Assembly (NCBI GenBank): GCA_004014935.1
Contig: CP025322.1
Location: 620,001-684,000 of the forward strand
Source of the DNA: Saccharomycopsis malanga
Lineage: Eukaryota > Ascomycota > Saccharomycetes > Ascoideales > Saccharomycopsidaceae
Direction: 5' to 3'
DNA length: 64,000 bases
Shown piece after piece: positions 19,278 to 28,641 of the stretch (positions are counted from its first letter, which is position 1; each line of letters begins with the position of its first letter). The translations under genes and the position numbers were made by a program. Below the pieces are notes generated by a model. That model did not search any database, had not been told where the DNA came from, and was given only the letters and a program-made list of their open reading frames with translations.

Positions 19278-20987
19278 ATGGTTCTTTCGATTCTTGACTT
19301 GGGGGACGATATCATCTTGTTTCATATACTTCCACAGTTGCATCATAGTGATGTTCTCAACTTGACAAGAATACCAAACCATAAGTTTCAGGGGCTTTTC
19401 AAGACTCCGTTTTTTTACCAACTATTATTCAATAAACAGTTCAACTCAGAAAATGTCAATGTGACCCCGGTGGGGCTTACTCTCAACAACTGGAGACAGT
19501 TGTACAAGCTTAGATTAAATTCCAGATTGTATACGTGGGGTAGGAATGAGAGGGGGCGATTAGGATTAAATGAAGAAGAGGTCCCCCAGGAGAATCGTAG
19601 CTGGCTTGGTGATGTTATACAGCCTACAGAGGTGTCTGGATTTCTCAAAAACAGCCTTGAAGCAAGCGAAAATTATAAAGATATCATAGTCACCGACGTC
19701 AGTGCCGGGGGATTTGGTTTTGATGTGCTTACTAGTAACGGCACAATATTCAATATAGGATACCGTTCGTCACGTACACCATTGGATGCTGATTTGCAAC
19801 TCAGAAGCTTGTTGCATATGAATCCAGAGCACGACAAGGAGACTGAAAAAGTCACTATTAAAGATTACACTACTACTGAACAGTATGCAGAGATATTGAT
19901 GACCTGTCATTCTAACAACTTGATAAAACCTCGTTTATTATCCTTTTCGTCCTCGAAAGTGGACAGAGTCTCAAGATTTATCAGCATCAGCAGTGGCCGA
20001 GAACATCTAATTGCTCTTGACTCTAAAAACCAGATCTGGGAGTGGTTGAACAACAAGGTGGATTGGGCCTTGAAAGTGAAGTTTATTGATCCAGCAACTA
20101 AAAAGAATATTGTAGCTGATCCACATAAAAATACAGTGACCAAGATCTTTGCTGCTTGGGGCTACAGTGCATGCTATATACACGGAATTGGAATTGTAGT
20201 GTGGAAATTACGCTCTTTCCAAGAGGCATGTGCGATTGCTGCTTCCAATATTACTGATAAAACCCCTGAGCAGATTCAACCTGCTGATTTTCGCATTGTC
20301 AGCAATACCACAGCATCCCCAGGAAGTCCTAAACAGGTGGTAGACTTCTTTTTAGGAGAAAATGTTTTGATTTACATCACTGCTGATGGGTTGCTTCATA
20401 AGTTGGAGTTCCCTGATGCCAATGCATTTGACCGTTTACATACCATCAGACCATATGAGGTTCTTTCGTTCAACCAGTATCTTAAAGATTACAACGAACA
20501 CTCATTAAACGAGACATCTAACACTACTGCAAAAAAGTTTATCAAGATTGTGGGGAATTTCCGCACCTTTGCTGTCTTCACCAACTATGGTGATGTGCTT
20601 ATAGGTTCTCGTGAAAGCACCAGGGTCGAAAATTTTGATTTCATAACAGGCCACTATAATGATGAATCAAAACCAACCATTTATCCAGAGCTCCAGAACA
20701 GAAACTGTATCAACGTGGCCTTGGGAGATTACCATTGCTTGGCACTCTTTGCAAACGGAGATCTTTATAGTTGGGGCCTTGAAAGCAGAGCCTGTGGTAG
20801 TCTTGGACTCGGACTTCCTGACGAAATCAAGGAACAATATGGGCAAAATGCAGTGGAATATAGAGGAGGAGCATTCTCAGACGTGAGGGTGATTAAACCT
20901 TTGAAAGTGAATCTCAAGGGAAAAGTTGCATTAGCCATTGCTGCCAATGGATGGCAATCTGCAGCGATTTTAGCAGATATAAAGTGA
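19278..20987 (+). CDS. SAF1: F-box protein with RCC1-type repeats (Saf1)
   Basis: 569 aa, ATG at 19278. An N-terminal F-box (about residues 4-45, DIILFHILPQLHHSDVLNLTRI) is followed by an RCC1-like propeller. The clearest blades are RLYTWGRNERGRLGL (about 84-98) and CINVALGDYHCLALFANGDLYSWGLESRACGSLGLGLP near the C-terminus. This is the layout of S. cerevisiae Saf1, the SCF substrate receptor that recruits adenine deaminase Aah1 for destruction on entry to quiescence. The middle blades are diverged (ISSGREHLIALDSKNQIWEW). The gene converges on EBP2, with a SINE fragment and a hexanucleotide array between. Confidence 0.88.
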   Translation: MVLSILDLGDDIILFHILPQLHHSDVLNLTRIPNHKFQGLFKTPFFYQLLFNKQFNSENVNVTPVGLTLNNWRQLYKLRLNSRLYTWGRNERGRLGLNEEEVPQENRSWLGDVIQPTEVSGFLKNSLEASENYKDIIVTDVSAGGFGFDVLTSNGTIFNIGYRSSRTPLDADLQLRSLLHMNPEHDKETEKVTIKDYTTTEQYAEILMTCHSNNLIKPRLLSFSSSKVDRVSRFISISSGREHLIALDSKNQIWEWLNNKVDWALKVKFIDPATKKNIVADPHKNTVTKIFAAWGYSACYIHGIGIVVWKLRSFQEACAIAASNITDKTPEQIQPADFRIVSNTTASPGSPKQVVDFFLGENVLIYITADGLLHKLEFPDANAFDRLHTIRPYEVLSFNQYLKDYNEHSLNETSNTTAKKFIKIVGNFRTFAVFTNYGDVLIGSRESTRVENFDFITGHYNDESKPTIYPELQNRNCINVALGDYHCLALFANGDLYSWGLESRACGSLGLGLPDEIKEQYGQNAVEYRGGAFSDVRVIKPLKVNLKGKVALAIAANGWQSAAILADIK

Positions 20988-21013
20988 AATTGGATAGTTT
21001 ATATTTTTGAATG

Positions 21014-21270
21014 TTTATAATAAATACTGAACGTGGTTTCCACAGGCAAGTGCAACTGTCTGAAATACGACCTAGACGAAAGTCTAGTGCTTACTTTCCA
21101 ACCCATCGGGTGTTCAGAAAAGCCAGCGAGAAGTTTACAATGACTGGGACATACTTTTGGGTTTTTTCCTACTGGGTTTTACCAAGTTCCCTTAGACATA
21201 GCGCGTACATACAGAACTGATATGTACTGGGCTTGAAATATAAGATTATTATTATTATTTATGGTAAATA
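21014..21270 (+). mobile_element. 5'-truncated SINE with imperfect target-site duplication
   Basis: The element proper is 21027-21257. It begins in the body at GAACGTGGTTTCCACAGGC, so the tRNA-like head is gone. It keeps the CTAGACGAAAGTCTAG hairpin, the 3' domain (GGGTTTTACCAAGTTCCC, GCGCGTACATACAG, GGGCTTGAAATATAAG) and an (ATT)n tail. The flanks TTTATAATAAATA (21014-21026) and TTTATGGTAAATA (21258-21270) agree at 11 of 13 positions. Truncation at the 5' end with a duplication is the mark of LINE-type copying. Confidence 0.85.
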
Positions 21271-21293
21271 TAAAGTCTTTCTTAGACATGAAA

Positions 21294-21601
21294 ATAGTAA
21301 TAGTAATAGTAATAGTAATAGTAATAGTAATAGTAATAGTAATAGTAATAGTAATAGTAATAGTAATAGTAATAGTAATAGTAATAGTAATAGTAATAGT
21401 AATAGTAATAGTAATAGTAATAGTAATAGTAATAGTAATAGTAATAGTAATAGTAATAGTAATAGTAATAGTAATAGTAATAGTAATAGTAATAGTAATA
21501 GTAATAGTAATAGTAATAGTAATAGTAATAGTAATAGTAATAGTAATAGTAATAGTAATAGTAATAGTAATAGTAATAGTAATAGTAATAGTAATAGTAA
21601 T
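21294..21601. repeat. Perfect (AATAGT)n hexanucleotide array, about 51 units
   Basis: About 308 bp of uninterrupted 6-bp units, each 60-base line identical to the next. It starts about 25 bp after the SINE's 3' duplication and ends 69 bp from the EBP2 stop codon. All frames through it are open, giving spurious repeats of Ser-Asn, Ile-Val or Tyr. Such purity implies recent expansion or ongoing correction. It may be part of the EBP2 3' untranslated region. Confidence 0.97.
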
Positions 21602-21669
21602 ACACTCTACAACATCACTTATTTCAAGTCAAACAATAATATTATACTATACATACATATCAAGCACAC

Positions 21670-23016
21670 TCAACGTCTTCTTCCATTACCAGCACGCTTA
21701 CTCTTCCCTGGCCGTGATGACTTACCCTTGCCCTTCTGTTGACGTTTACCCAGACGGTCGTTTCTGTCACTACCGTCAGTGCGTCTTCTTTTGTTTTTAA
21801 ACTCGTCTCTTGCGGCATTGGACTCTTCAATAGCAATTTCAAACTCGTCATTCAAGCTGGCAGCACTAGTTTCATCATTGTTTCTTCTCTTCTTGTTTCT
21901 GAACTCTTTGATTTTGTCCAAAGTTTCTTTCTTTTGTTTAGCACGCTCCTGTAAAGTTGCTACTTGTACCTTCTTACCAAACTTCTTCAACAATCTCTGT
22001 TTCTTGGCTTCCTCGATCTTCTTTTCGGCAGTGGCTTCTTTGACCATTTTCTGCTTGATCTTGTCCATATGCTCATCACTCTTGATCATCTCTGCAAAGT
22101 AATCAGCAGGACGAGAAAATGGAACCTTGAGAGCAAGTAACTCCTTACGCGCCTGTTTGGCAGCCGCAAGACCCTGTTTGTAAAATGCAAGTTCACGCTC
22201 AGTATCATCATAAATGTCAGTGATTTGCAGCTCGGTGGTCTCGATGCTGGTAACCGCTTGGTGTTCATTGAACTTGACAGTTTCCCATGGAAGACTAACT
22301 CTATTAAGTGAATCTTTCAATGCAGCAACTTGATTGATAGTAACCTTAGTATGAGGTACAATATCGGCATCAGAATCAAATTCAACATCCGAATAAGCAA
22401 CATCTTCATCATCTTCCTCTTCCTCTTCTTCATCATCTTCCTCTTCTTCTTCTTCATCATCTTCTTCTTCATTATCGCTTCTAGCAAGAGCATCAAAATC
22501 CAAACCTTCTTCTTCTTCGTCACTGTCAGATTCTTCGTTATCGTTTTCGTGATCAACAGCAATCACATTTGCAAAATCCTTTTGCAAATCTTCATCTAAC
22601 GAAGCTACCTTAATTCTAGGCTCACCATCATCACTTTCAGCATCAACTTTTTCAGATACCTCAATACTACTTCCTTTAGCTTCGGCCTTACGGTTGGCTT
22701 TCTTTTCTTTTCTAGCTTGTCTTTTAGCCTCTTTTTCCATAGCTTTGGCCTTCTTTTTCAAAGCCTTAAGCTCTTCTTTGCTCATGGACTCACCAGTACT
22801 GGCCCCTACAGGAACAGCGTCCACCTTAGCAACAACAGTTTCAGGTTGGACTGTCACAACATCAGTTTCAATTTCTGTCTTTCTATCAACAGGATTCTGT
22901 TTCTTAGCTTTATTCTTATTTTTCTGGCTCTTGATATCGTCTTGCTGCTGTTGCTTTTGTAACGTATCTTTAGCTTTACGAAGCTCCAATCTTTCCTTCA
23001 ACTTTGGCTTTACCAT
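21670..23016 (-). CDS. EBP2: rRNA-processing protein Ebp2
   Basis: 448 aa, ATG at 23016. Ebp2 is a nucleolar protein needed for 27S pre-rRNA maturation and 60S subunit assembly, with Rrs1 and Brx1. A lysine-rich N-terminus with coiled coil (residues about 75-115) leads to a long acidic tract (about 165-215). The conserved Ebp2 core follows: LKDSLNRVSLPWETVKF, DDTERELAFYKQGLAAAKQAR, PFSRPADYFAEMIKSDEHMDKIKQKM, and KKFGKKVQVATLQERAKQKK. The C-terminus is basic and Arg/Gly-rich for nucleolar RNA binding. Its promoter holds PAC and RRPE motifs. Confidence 0.96.
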   Translation of the reverse strand: MVKPKLKERLELRKAKDTLQKQQQQDDIKSQKNKNKAKKQNPVDRKTEIETDVVTVQPETVVAKVDAVPVGASTGESMSKEELKALKKKAKAMEKEAKRQARKEKKANRKAEAKGSSIEVSEKVDAESDDGEPRIKVASLDEDLQKDFANVIAVDHENDNEESDSDEEEEGLDFDALARSDNEEEDDEEEEEEDDEEEEEEDDEDVAYSDVEFDSDADIVPHTKVTINQVAALKDSLNRVSLPWETVKFNEHQAVTSIETTELQITDIYDDTERELAFYKQGLAAAKQARKELLALKVPFSRPADYFAEMIKSDEHMDKIKQKMVKEATAEKKIEEAKKQRLLKKFGKKVQVATLQERAKQKKETLDKIKEFRNKKRRNNDETSAASLNDEFEIAIEESNAARDEFKNKRRRTDGSDRNDRLGKRQQKGKGKSSRPGKSKRAGNGRRR

Positions 23017-23897
23017 TTTGCCTTATGATCTAAATAATGCAATGTCTATAATAGGTACCCTCTGTAATAGTACTTTACGCAGATAAATATCTGCTTTACT
23101 CTATAAAAATTTTTTCTCATCCTCATCGCACAGTGAAAAATTATACCAGGGCATGTAACCTCTTCATGTACCGTACTGGCGGTGTAGTATAACAAGAACT
23201 ATGGGAAGGGTGCTGTCAGTAGGTTATTGAACAGTTTATGGCGGTGTTGAAGACAGAGTGTATAATAGAGGAATAAAACCTAATTGGTTTGTATTTTAAA
23301 TGGTAAAATGCAAACTGTCTGGTTTACATGAAAGAGAAAATAATGAGAACGCACGTATATACGTATATACTCTTTCTACCTTTCCCGCGTATCTAAAAAT
23401 AATAATTTTCTATTTTTCTATTATTTAATTTATCGTGATTGAATATTTGCTAAAAACAAAAAGCTTAGTTTTTTACTGGATTATGAAGATTATTCTGAGA
23501 GTGTTATGTGTATTGTCATATAGTCGTTTAAGTATTTGTATGCATGTCTATTTTCAGCTTATGAAAGTGAAATATGTAAACTTACACTTATATTTCTACC
23601 ATAAAGTGTGATGTTTTCTCATTATCAAATATATATTTGGTTGTTTTCTTACTATAGCATTATTTGTCACAGAATCAATAAGTAGGTTCTACCACTTATT
23701 AGCATCATGCTATATTCTACCTTAAAAGACATTCCTTGGCTACAAATTCTATACGAGATAAAGTTGAAATTCAAGCTTTTATAACATTTATTTCACTTGA
23801 TTTTATGCTTTAACCAGTTTTATTTACTTTTTCTCTACAATAGAGCAGGTCATAGAGCAGGTCATGCTTTCTTCTTCCTTTACTTTGTTGGTGAAGT
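23017..23897. other. Intergenic, EBP2 promoter
   Basis: Upstream of EBP2 and downstream of the FSH-type gene, both minus strand. Apart from the ribosome-biogenesis motifs at 23105-23129 it is plain AT-rich DNA. Confidence 0.6.
23105..23129 (-). promoter_or_regulatory. PAC and RRPE motifs of EBP2
   Basis: On the gene strand GCGATGAG (23129-23122, PAC) is followed within 6 bp by GAAAAAATTTTT (23116-23105, RRPE). This pair is the known signature of ribosome-biogenesis promoters in budding yeasts (factors Dot6/Tod6 and Stb3 in S. cerevisiae). It lies about 90-113 bp upstream of the ATG. Confidence 0.85.
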
Positions 23898-24779
23898 TTA
23901 AGCCTTTCCAAGGTTGTCAATACCCTCACCAAGTTTTTCCAATTCTTCAGCATCTTTTTTAGCTTGCTCTTCAGCAAGTCTTTTAGATTTTTCTTCAACA
24001 GATTCAGTAGGCTGATCCTTCTTAGGTTCGCTTGGCTTTTGGCCTCCATTCTTCTTTTTCTGTTTTGGCTGTTTCTTTGGTTCAGGAGCAGCAGCTTCAG
24101 CACCTTCATTGACAATGTTGGCAACCCATTCAGCCCACTGTTTGACCACTGGTTTTTGGTTTGGAACATAATGGCCACCTGGATGTTTGAAAATGGTGGC
24201 AGTGCCTTCTTTGGTGTATTTCTCAACAAAGCCCAAAGAACGCTCGCTGGCTACCACAGTGTCAAGCTCACCCATAACGTGCAATGTAGGAATGGAAATT
24301 GGTTCACTCAAATACTTGGAATTCACTTTTTGGTTCTTTGTTTCGTAACCACTGAAATACACAGCAAATTTAAGAGGCTTCGTGTTTCCAAGAGACTCCA
24401 TATGGTTGGTGATAAGCTGAGCAAAGGCTGCACCTTGAGAGAAACCAAGAACACCATCAAATGGACCATGTTCCTTGATATAAGCAGTCACACTGTTGAT
24501 AGCTGGTTCAATGTCAAAGTCATCCACATTGTACCACCAGGATTTGAAATCAAAAGCATCTTCACCAGCAGACGTGTCAGCACCAACTGACGAGGCGTTG
24601 GAAACGTCAAATGGAAGATCTTCGGCCTTTAGCTGAATAGGACCATCAAGATAAAGAGTTTCGATCTTGTGCTTTTTCAACATCTTTCTAATACCAGATG
24701 ATTTGGCAGAAAAAACAGGCCCGGTCTGGGCAAAACCATGAAGACAGAGAATTCTTGCAACACTAGCTGGAGCAGCCAT
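23898..24779 (-). CDS. FSH1-type serine hydrolase with charged tail
   Basis: 293 aa, ATG at 24779. The catalytic domain (1-225) has the start RILCLHGFAQTG, nucleophile elbow GFSQGAA (Ser114), GELDTVV (Asp173) and KHPGGHYVP (His203), a complete triad of the FSH family related to human OVCA2. S. cerevisiae Fsh1-3 are about 220-270 aa. Here a further 60-70 residues, rich in Lys, Gln and Glu (PKKQPKQKKKNGGQKP, then EEKSKRLAEEQAKKDAEELEKL), probably form a charged coiled coil. The substrate is unknown; family members are esterases. Which of the three yeast paralogues is orthologous cannot be decided here. Confidence 0.9.
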   Translation of the reverse strand: MAAPASVARILCLHGFAQTGPVFSAKSSGIRKMLKKHKIETLYLDGPIQLKAEDLPFDVSNASSVGADTSAGEDAFDFKSWWYNVDDFDIEPAINSVTAYIKEHGPFDGVLGFSQGAAFAQLITNHMESLGNTKPLKFAVYFSGYETKNQKVNSKYLSEPISIPTLHVMGELDTVVASERSLGFVEKYTKEGTATIFKHPGGHYVPNQKPVVKQWAEWVANIVNEGAEAAAPEPKKQPKQKKKNGGQKPSEPKKDQPTESVEEKSKRLAEEQAKKDAEELEKLGEGIDNLGKA

Positions 24780-25222
24780 TTTGTAAAGCTTTTTGTGATG
24801 TAAATGACGATGATGAAAAGAAAAATAAAATAGAATTTTTTATCTTGTAGAAAGAAATATTTAACTAAAAAAAGTTTCATCACCGAACTAAGGTATCGTG
24901 CTCGGGGTTAAGAGCAGCATCTAATTTATTTTTTAGGCGGAAATCGGAAACTTTTCCAGCATGCATGGGGGCTGATTTAGTATTTGATAGTATTGAATGG
25001 TAACATTAATATGACTTCGAACTACTGGCACTTTGAGTCATATTAATTTGAAAGATACACAGTAAAAATAGTGAACTACAACGCGTGAGCAAGTTAACTT
25101 ACAGCATGCAATAAAGCAATAATAATAATAATAATAATAAATTGGCGTCTATAGCCTTAAAAAGAAGAATCAGTTATCAAAATTAAAAAGATAAAGAAAT
25201 AATCAAATAAACAAATAAAAAT
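24780..25222. other. Intergenic with short AAT repeat
   Basis: Holds the promoter of the FSH-type gene and the 3' region of the RGS gene. An (AAT)7-8 microsatellite lies at about 25119-25141. It lacks the conserved SINE 3' domain beside it, so I do not count it as a SINE tail. Confidence 0.6.
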
Positions 25223-27340
25223 CTAGGATCTTGTTCTACGTTTAATGTGTTTCAAATGAAACCAACCGGAAAGTCTGTTTTTAGAAGCAGATGGGTTGAG
25301 ACCAGATATTGTTCTTGATGGCTGTTTTGTCTCATCGCCTGAGCTTTCTGATGTTTCTAAAGAGTATGTTTTGGAAAGATTGTTGGCAGTAAGACGGCTA
25401 CCTTTTCCAGCGTTAGATTGCGACTGGCCGGTTTGTTTGTAATGTGTATGTATAAAATAACGGTGTTTATTGTGTGGGTGGCTGTAGTTTGGGTCTTTTA
25501 CTGGTTCAGTTTTATTGTGGCTATGGCTGTGGTTGTGGAGAGTATAATGATGGAGCATTTTGTGATGTTTGTGTTTTGAATTCATACTGGTTATATTGCT
25601 GGAGTTGTTTTTATAGACTTCAGGGTCTGAAGTTTGTGTGGCAGGCGTTAAATCTTTATTAATATAAGACACCTTTTCATCAGATGCAGAATCTTCGGAA
25701 ATAGCTTTGATAGCATGTAATGCTTTTTCTGATATGCCACTTGTGGTGCTTAATGGATGTAACAGAGATGAAGATACCAACTCCGAATTAAAACTGTTAG
25801 AGCTGCTAGATCCAAGATGACTCCATCGGTGGAATTTGCTGGTGTTGGAAAAGACACTCGATACAATGGACGATTTTTTAGTAGTGACTGATGCACGAGA
25901 CCTGCTTAAATTCGTTAGCAGGCCATGCTGAGGATGTGCGCTAAAAAGACTGCTACTTGTATCATTGTTAGGTCTTTCAACAGTGGAGGCAGAATGTTCA
26001 GCAATATTGAAAGTAGTTGATTTTTTTAGCTTGGTGGTGGTGATTGTTTTTTTAATGGGCAATTTTTTAAGATCACCCAGCTTAATATTATCACCGACCG
26101 AAGGAGAGGTGGCAGCTCTTTTAGGGATTTCGGGTTTTAGTTCTCCTTTGGAAAGTTCTTTGAGAAACGGATGGTATATATTTTCATTGAGTAACTCTAC
26201 CACAGAATTCTTTGCATTGACCAATACCAATGGCGAATGGTATGCTACATTTGGATCAAAATGCACTTTGTAAATCGACTCATGGACAGACTCTGGTAGG
26301 TTGATTTGAAATGGCGAGTCACTGGCAACATAATTGTTGAAAATGTTTTGCCAGCTTTCATTGAGTAAGTTTTTAAAACCATCATTGAGATTATCTTGAT
26401 TAACCGCATTGATCGACAGTGGTAAGCCCGATATATTCTTTCCATTGTAAGTTTCTACAACAGAATCTTTCAGTGAGCTGTCAGATATTCGTTGAAGTCT
26501 TTCAAATTCGGAGTCCCAATTTGTCCCCAAACTGTCTTGCAAAGGAGCTTTTATTTGCTGGGTCATGTCCAAATCAACTATAGAAGATACGTCAAAGCTG
26601 TCTTTCATGTTCAGGAATGCTTCAAAGAGATGTGATACTGACAAATTCTTAGACAGCGATACTTCGGGTATTTGAGGGTTAGATGTGTTGTTGCAGGTAG
26701 AAATTAATTTTTTATTTTGCAAATGATCATGTTCAGGGATTTTACATTTGAGAATACTAAATCTTTTATTTTTGAAACAAATATTCCATAATTGTTCATA
26801 GTTGTAGATCTCGATAAGAAATTGTAAGTTCTCTTCACAACGGCATTTCTTGACAAAATCACGGAACTGTTTGGAAAGTCGTTTCAAACTCTCGGCTTCT
26901 TCGTAATACAAGCTCATATGATTGTTGTTGGCAATAGAAAGCAGGTGATCTACCGTCAAAGGATCTTCAGACTCTGTATTAGGGCCATTTTTCTTAGACA
27001 GTGAGTTGGGCAGGGAAATTTCGAAACCATTGAAATTATTTTGTATGTTTTTAGACGCAAGAATGTCTTTGATAATACCAAAATCTAAAAGATTCGAGTC
27101 ACGATCACTGTTTTTGAATGATTCTAGATAATCACGATAAAGCTTGGAATAGTCAATGGTCTTGTCTGGAGATGCGACATCAACAGTGTCGCTTGTTTGT
27201 TTTGCAAAGTAGTCTCGGAGCTCTGTCTCGTTGATGCCTTCCAAAAGATAGCAACAGTTGATAAGCTCTTCTATGGTGAATTTCTTTCCTCTGGGCTGGG
27301 GGTCCATATTGCACGAGTCCCCGATAGTGCTTTTAGACAT
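25223..27340 (-). CDS. RGS-domain protein (Rgs2-like)
   Basis: 705 aa. The frame runs upstream to 27493 from a TTG only, so the start is the ATG at 27340. The N-terminal half holds a split RGS fold: LSKQFRDFVKKCRCEENLQFLIEIYNY (about 160-190) matches the helix that carries EENL in RGS proteins. SWQNIFNNYVASDSPFQINLP and NAKNSVVELLNENIYHPFLKEL (about 330-405) match the second half, with a long insert between, as in S. cerevisiae Rgs2. RGS proteins speed GTP hydrolysis by G-alpha; Rgs2 acts on Gpa2 in glucose sensing. Residues 420-705 are disordered, rich in Ser, Asn and His, with a basic end RLSGWFHLKHIKRRTR that may bind membranes. No membrane-spanning segment, so Rax1 is unlikely. Confidence 0.75.
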   Translation of the reverse strand: MSKSTIGDSCNMDPQPRGKKFTIEELINCCYLLEGINETELRDYFAKQTSDTVDVASPDKTIDYSKLYRDYLESFKNSDRDSNLLDFGIIKDILASKNIQNNFNGFEISLPNSLSKKNGPNTESEDPLTVDHLLSIANNNHMSLYYEEAESLKRLSKQFRDFVKKCRCEENLQFLIEIYNYEQLWNICFKNKRFSILKCKIPEHDHLQNKKLISTCNNTSNPQIPEVSLSKNLSVSHLFEAFLNMKDSFDVSSIVDLDMTQQIKAPLQDSLGTNWDSEFERLQRISDSSLKDSVVETYNGKNISGLPLSINAVNQDNLNDGFKNLLNESWQNIFNNYVASDSPFQINLPESVHESIYKVHFDPNVAYHSPLVLVNAKNSVVELLNENIYHPFLKELSKGELKPEIPKRAATSPSVGDNIKLGDLKKLPIKKTITTTKLKKSTTFNIAEHSASTVERPNNDTSSSLFSAHPQHGLLTNLSRSRASVTTKKSSIVSSVFSNTSKFHRWSHLGSSSSNSFNSELVSSSLLHPLSTTSGISEKALHAIKAISEDSASDEKVSYINKDLTPATQTSDPEVYKNNSSNITSMNSKHKHHKMLHHYTLHNHSHSHNKTEPVKDPNYSHPHNKHRYFIHTHYKQTGQSQSNAGKGSRLTANNLSKTYSLETSESSGDETKQPSRTISGLNPSASKNRLSGWFHLKHIKRRTRS

Positions 27341-27515
27341 GGCTGTGACAACTGTCAACAAACCGGCCCTGCTGCTCTTGTAGGCTGGAACTTGTTCCTT
27401 TCCACGTGAGATTAGATATATAGATTCTCTATGGCAGTATTGAGAAATCCTGGGGATACCTGATATCTTTTGTACCGATAAGGTGAATTTCAAGTTTCAG
27501 CGGGGGGAAAATGTG

Positions 27516-27565
<50 letters not shown>

Positions 27566-28641
27566 GAGAAAAATGATGGATATAAATGTGATTTTTCTCT
27601 TTAAAAATGGGCCCAACAAGATTAAGAAATGAATAATAGGACTAATAAATCAGGTTATTAAAGTCAAGAGCAAATGCATTTCTTTTTAAGGAAATAAATA
27701 TACGAAAATTTTTTACAATTTGGTTCGAAAACCGCTTCGTATATATATGCTTTTGACTACTCATACGATTTTCTGCGGTCTCAGCTGTCTGTCTTAGAAT
27801 GACTCGATGAAATTTGAAATTCTTCGGGAAACTATTGTCTCGTAATTCGGCTAGATACTTTTTTGCAAGCCGCCGTTTCATGCCTGCCAATGTTTTGTTC
27901 TCAGAATGTCAAAACAATTTCGTACACAAGGCATGTGGTTCATCCAATCTTTCATTGTCAGTTACAATACGGACAAGTTTTCAACGTTACAAAAGAGAAT
28001 AATACCCTTTTTTTTGTAGATAATAAGATCATGTTTTAAAAACAAGTGTTCAATTCCATCTGTTCCCACTATACCGAGCCATAAAGCTTTCAAAACAGCT
28101 CTAATGGCAGTTTCAACTCGGTAATTTGATCTTGCGAAAAAGTGGTGTTTTTTCCTTTGGTCTTCCACGCTACTTGTCATATATGCCAATGGTATCTAAG
28201 GTTTAGGCCTTTTGAGAATATGCCAAGAGGAGAAGCATAAGGTTTGGCTTCCCAGCAATATAAGCTTACAAATTTTCTCGAAAGCAAAGTATATTGTGGA
28301 ACATTTTGAGACATTCCAAAGACAAGTATCCAATTATGGCCTACTCTGGTGTGTGTGAATGTGTGTGTTGTTCTAGAAGAATAATATAGGCGAGTGAATT
28401 TGCCAGACACGTCTGCAATATGCACCGAGCTGCATGCGAGGCGCCGGAGTGTGCATATGAATACCGCACCACACACACTAATAAAGATACCCCTTTTGGC
28501 ACTTGATATACGAGAGATTACCCGCCGCACACTGTTAAGATGGTCTTAATGGCATTAACAGTATATAGAGTAACAAGAAGTTTCTATATACTAATAAAAA
28601 TGGAAACTGTTGGTGCCGAGTCTTAAGAGGTACCAATTGCA
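27341..28641. other. 1.3 kb divergent promoter region (RGS gene and VPS30)
   Basis: It holds a 46-base poly(A) run (27516-27561), a GTGTGCATATG and other RTGCAY words near 28430-28460, and CA-rich stretches (28350-28370, 28470). Frames of 60-117 codons have no recognisable features. I see no gene. Confidence 0.5.
27516..27561. repeat. 46-base homopolymer (A on plus strand)
   Basis: An uninterrupted run of A lies about 180-220 bp upstream of the RGS gene ATG. Poly(dA:dT) tracts exclude nucleosomes and are common in yeast promoters, but 46 is long. Homopolymer length is also the least reliable part of an assembly. Confidence 0.9.

Noticed and set aside
21233-21800. Open frames through the hexanucleotide array (Ser-Asn, Ile-Val, Tyr repeats)
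   Set aside because: Any stop-free 6-bp unit opens all matching frames. The frames end at the array borders or run antisense through EBP2.
25119-25141. (AAT)n as a minus-oriented SINE tail
   Set aside because: The adjoining sequence lacks the conserved 3' domain, so it is counted as a plain microsatellite.
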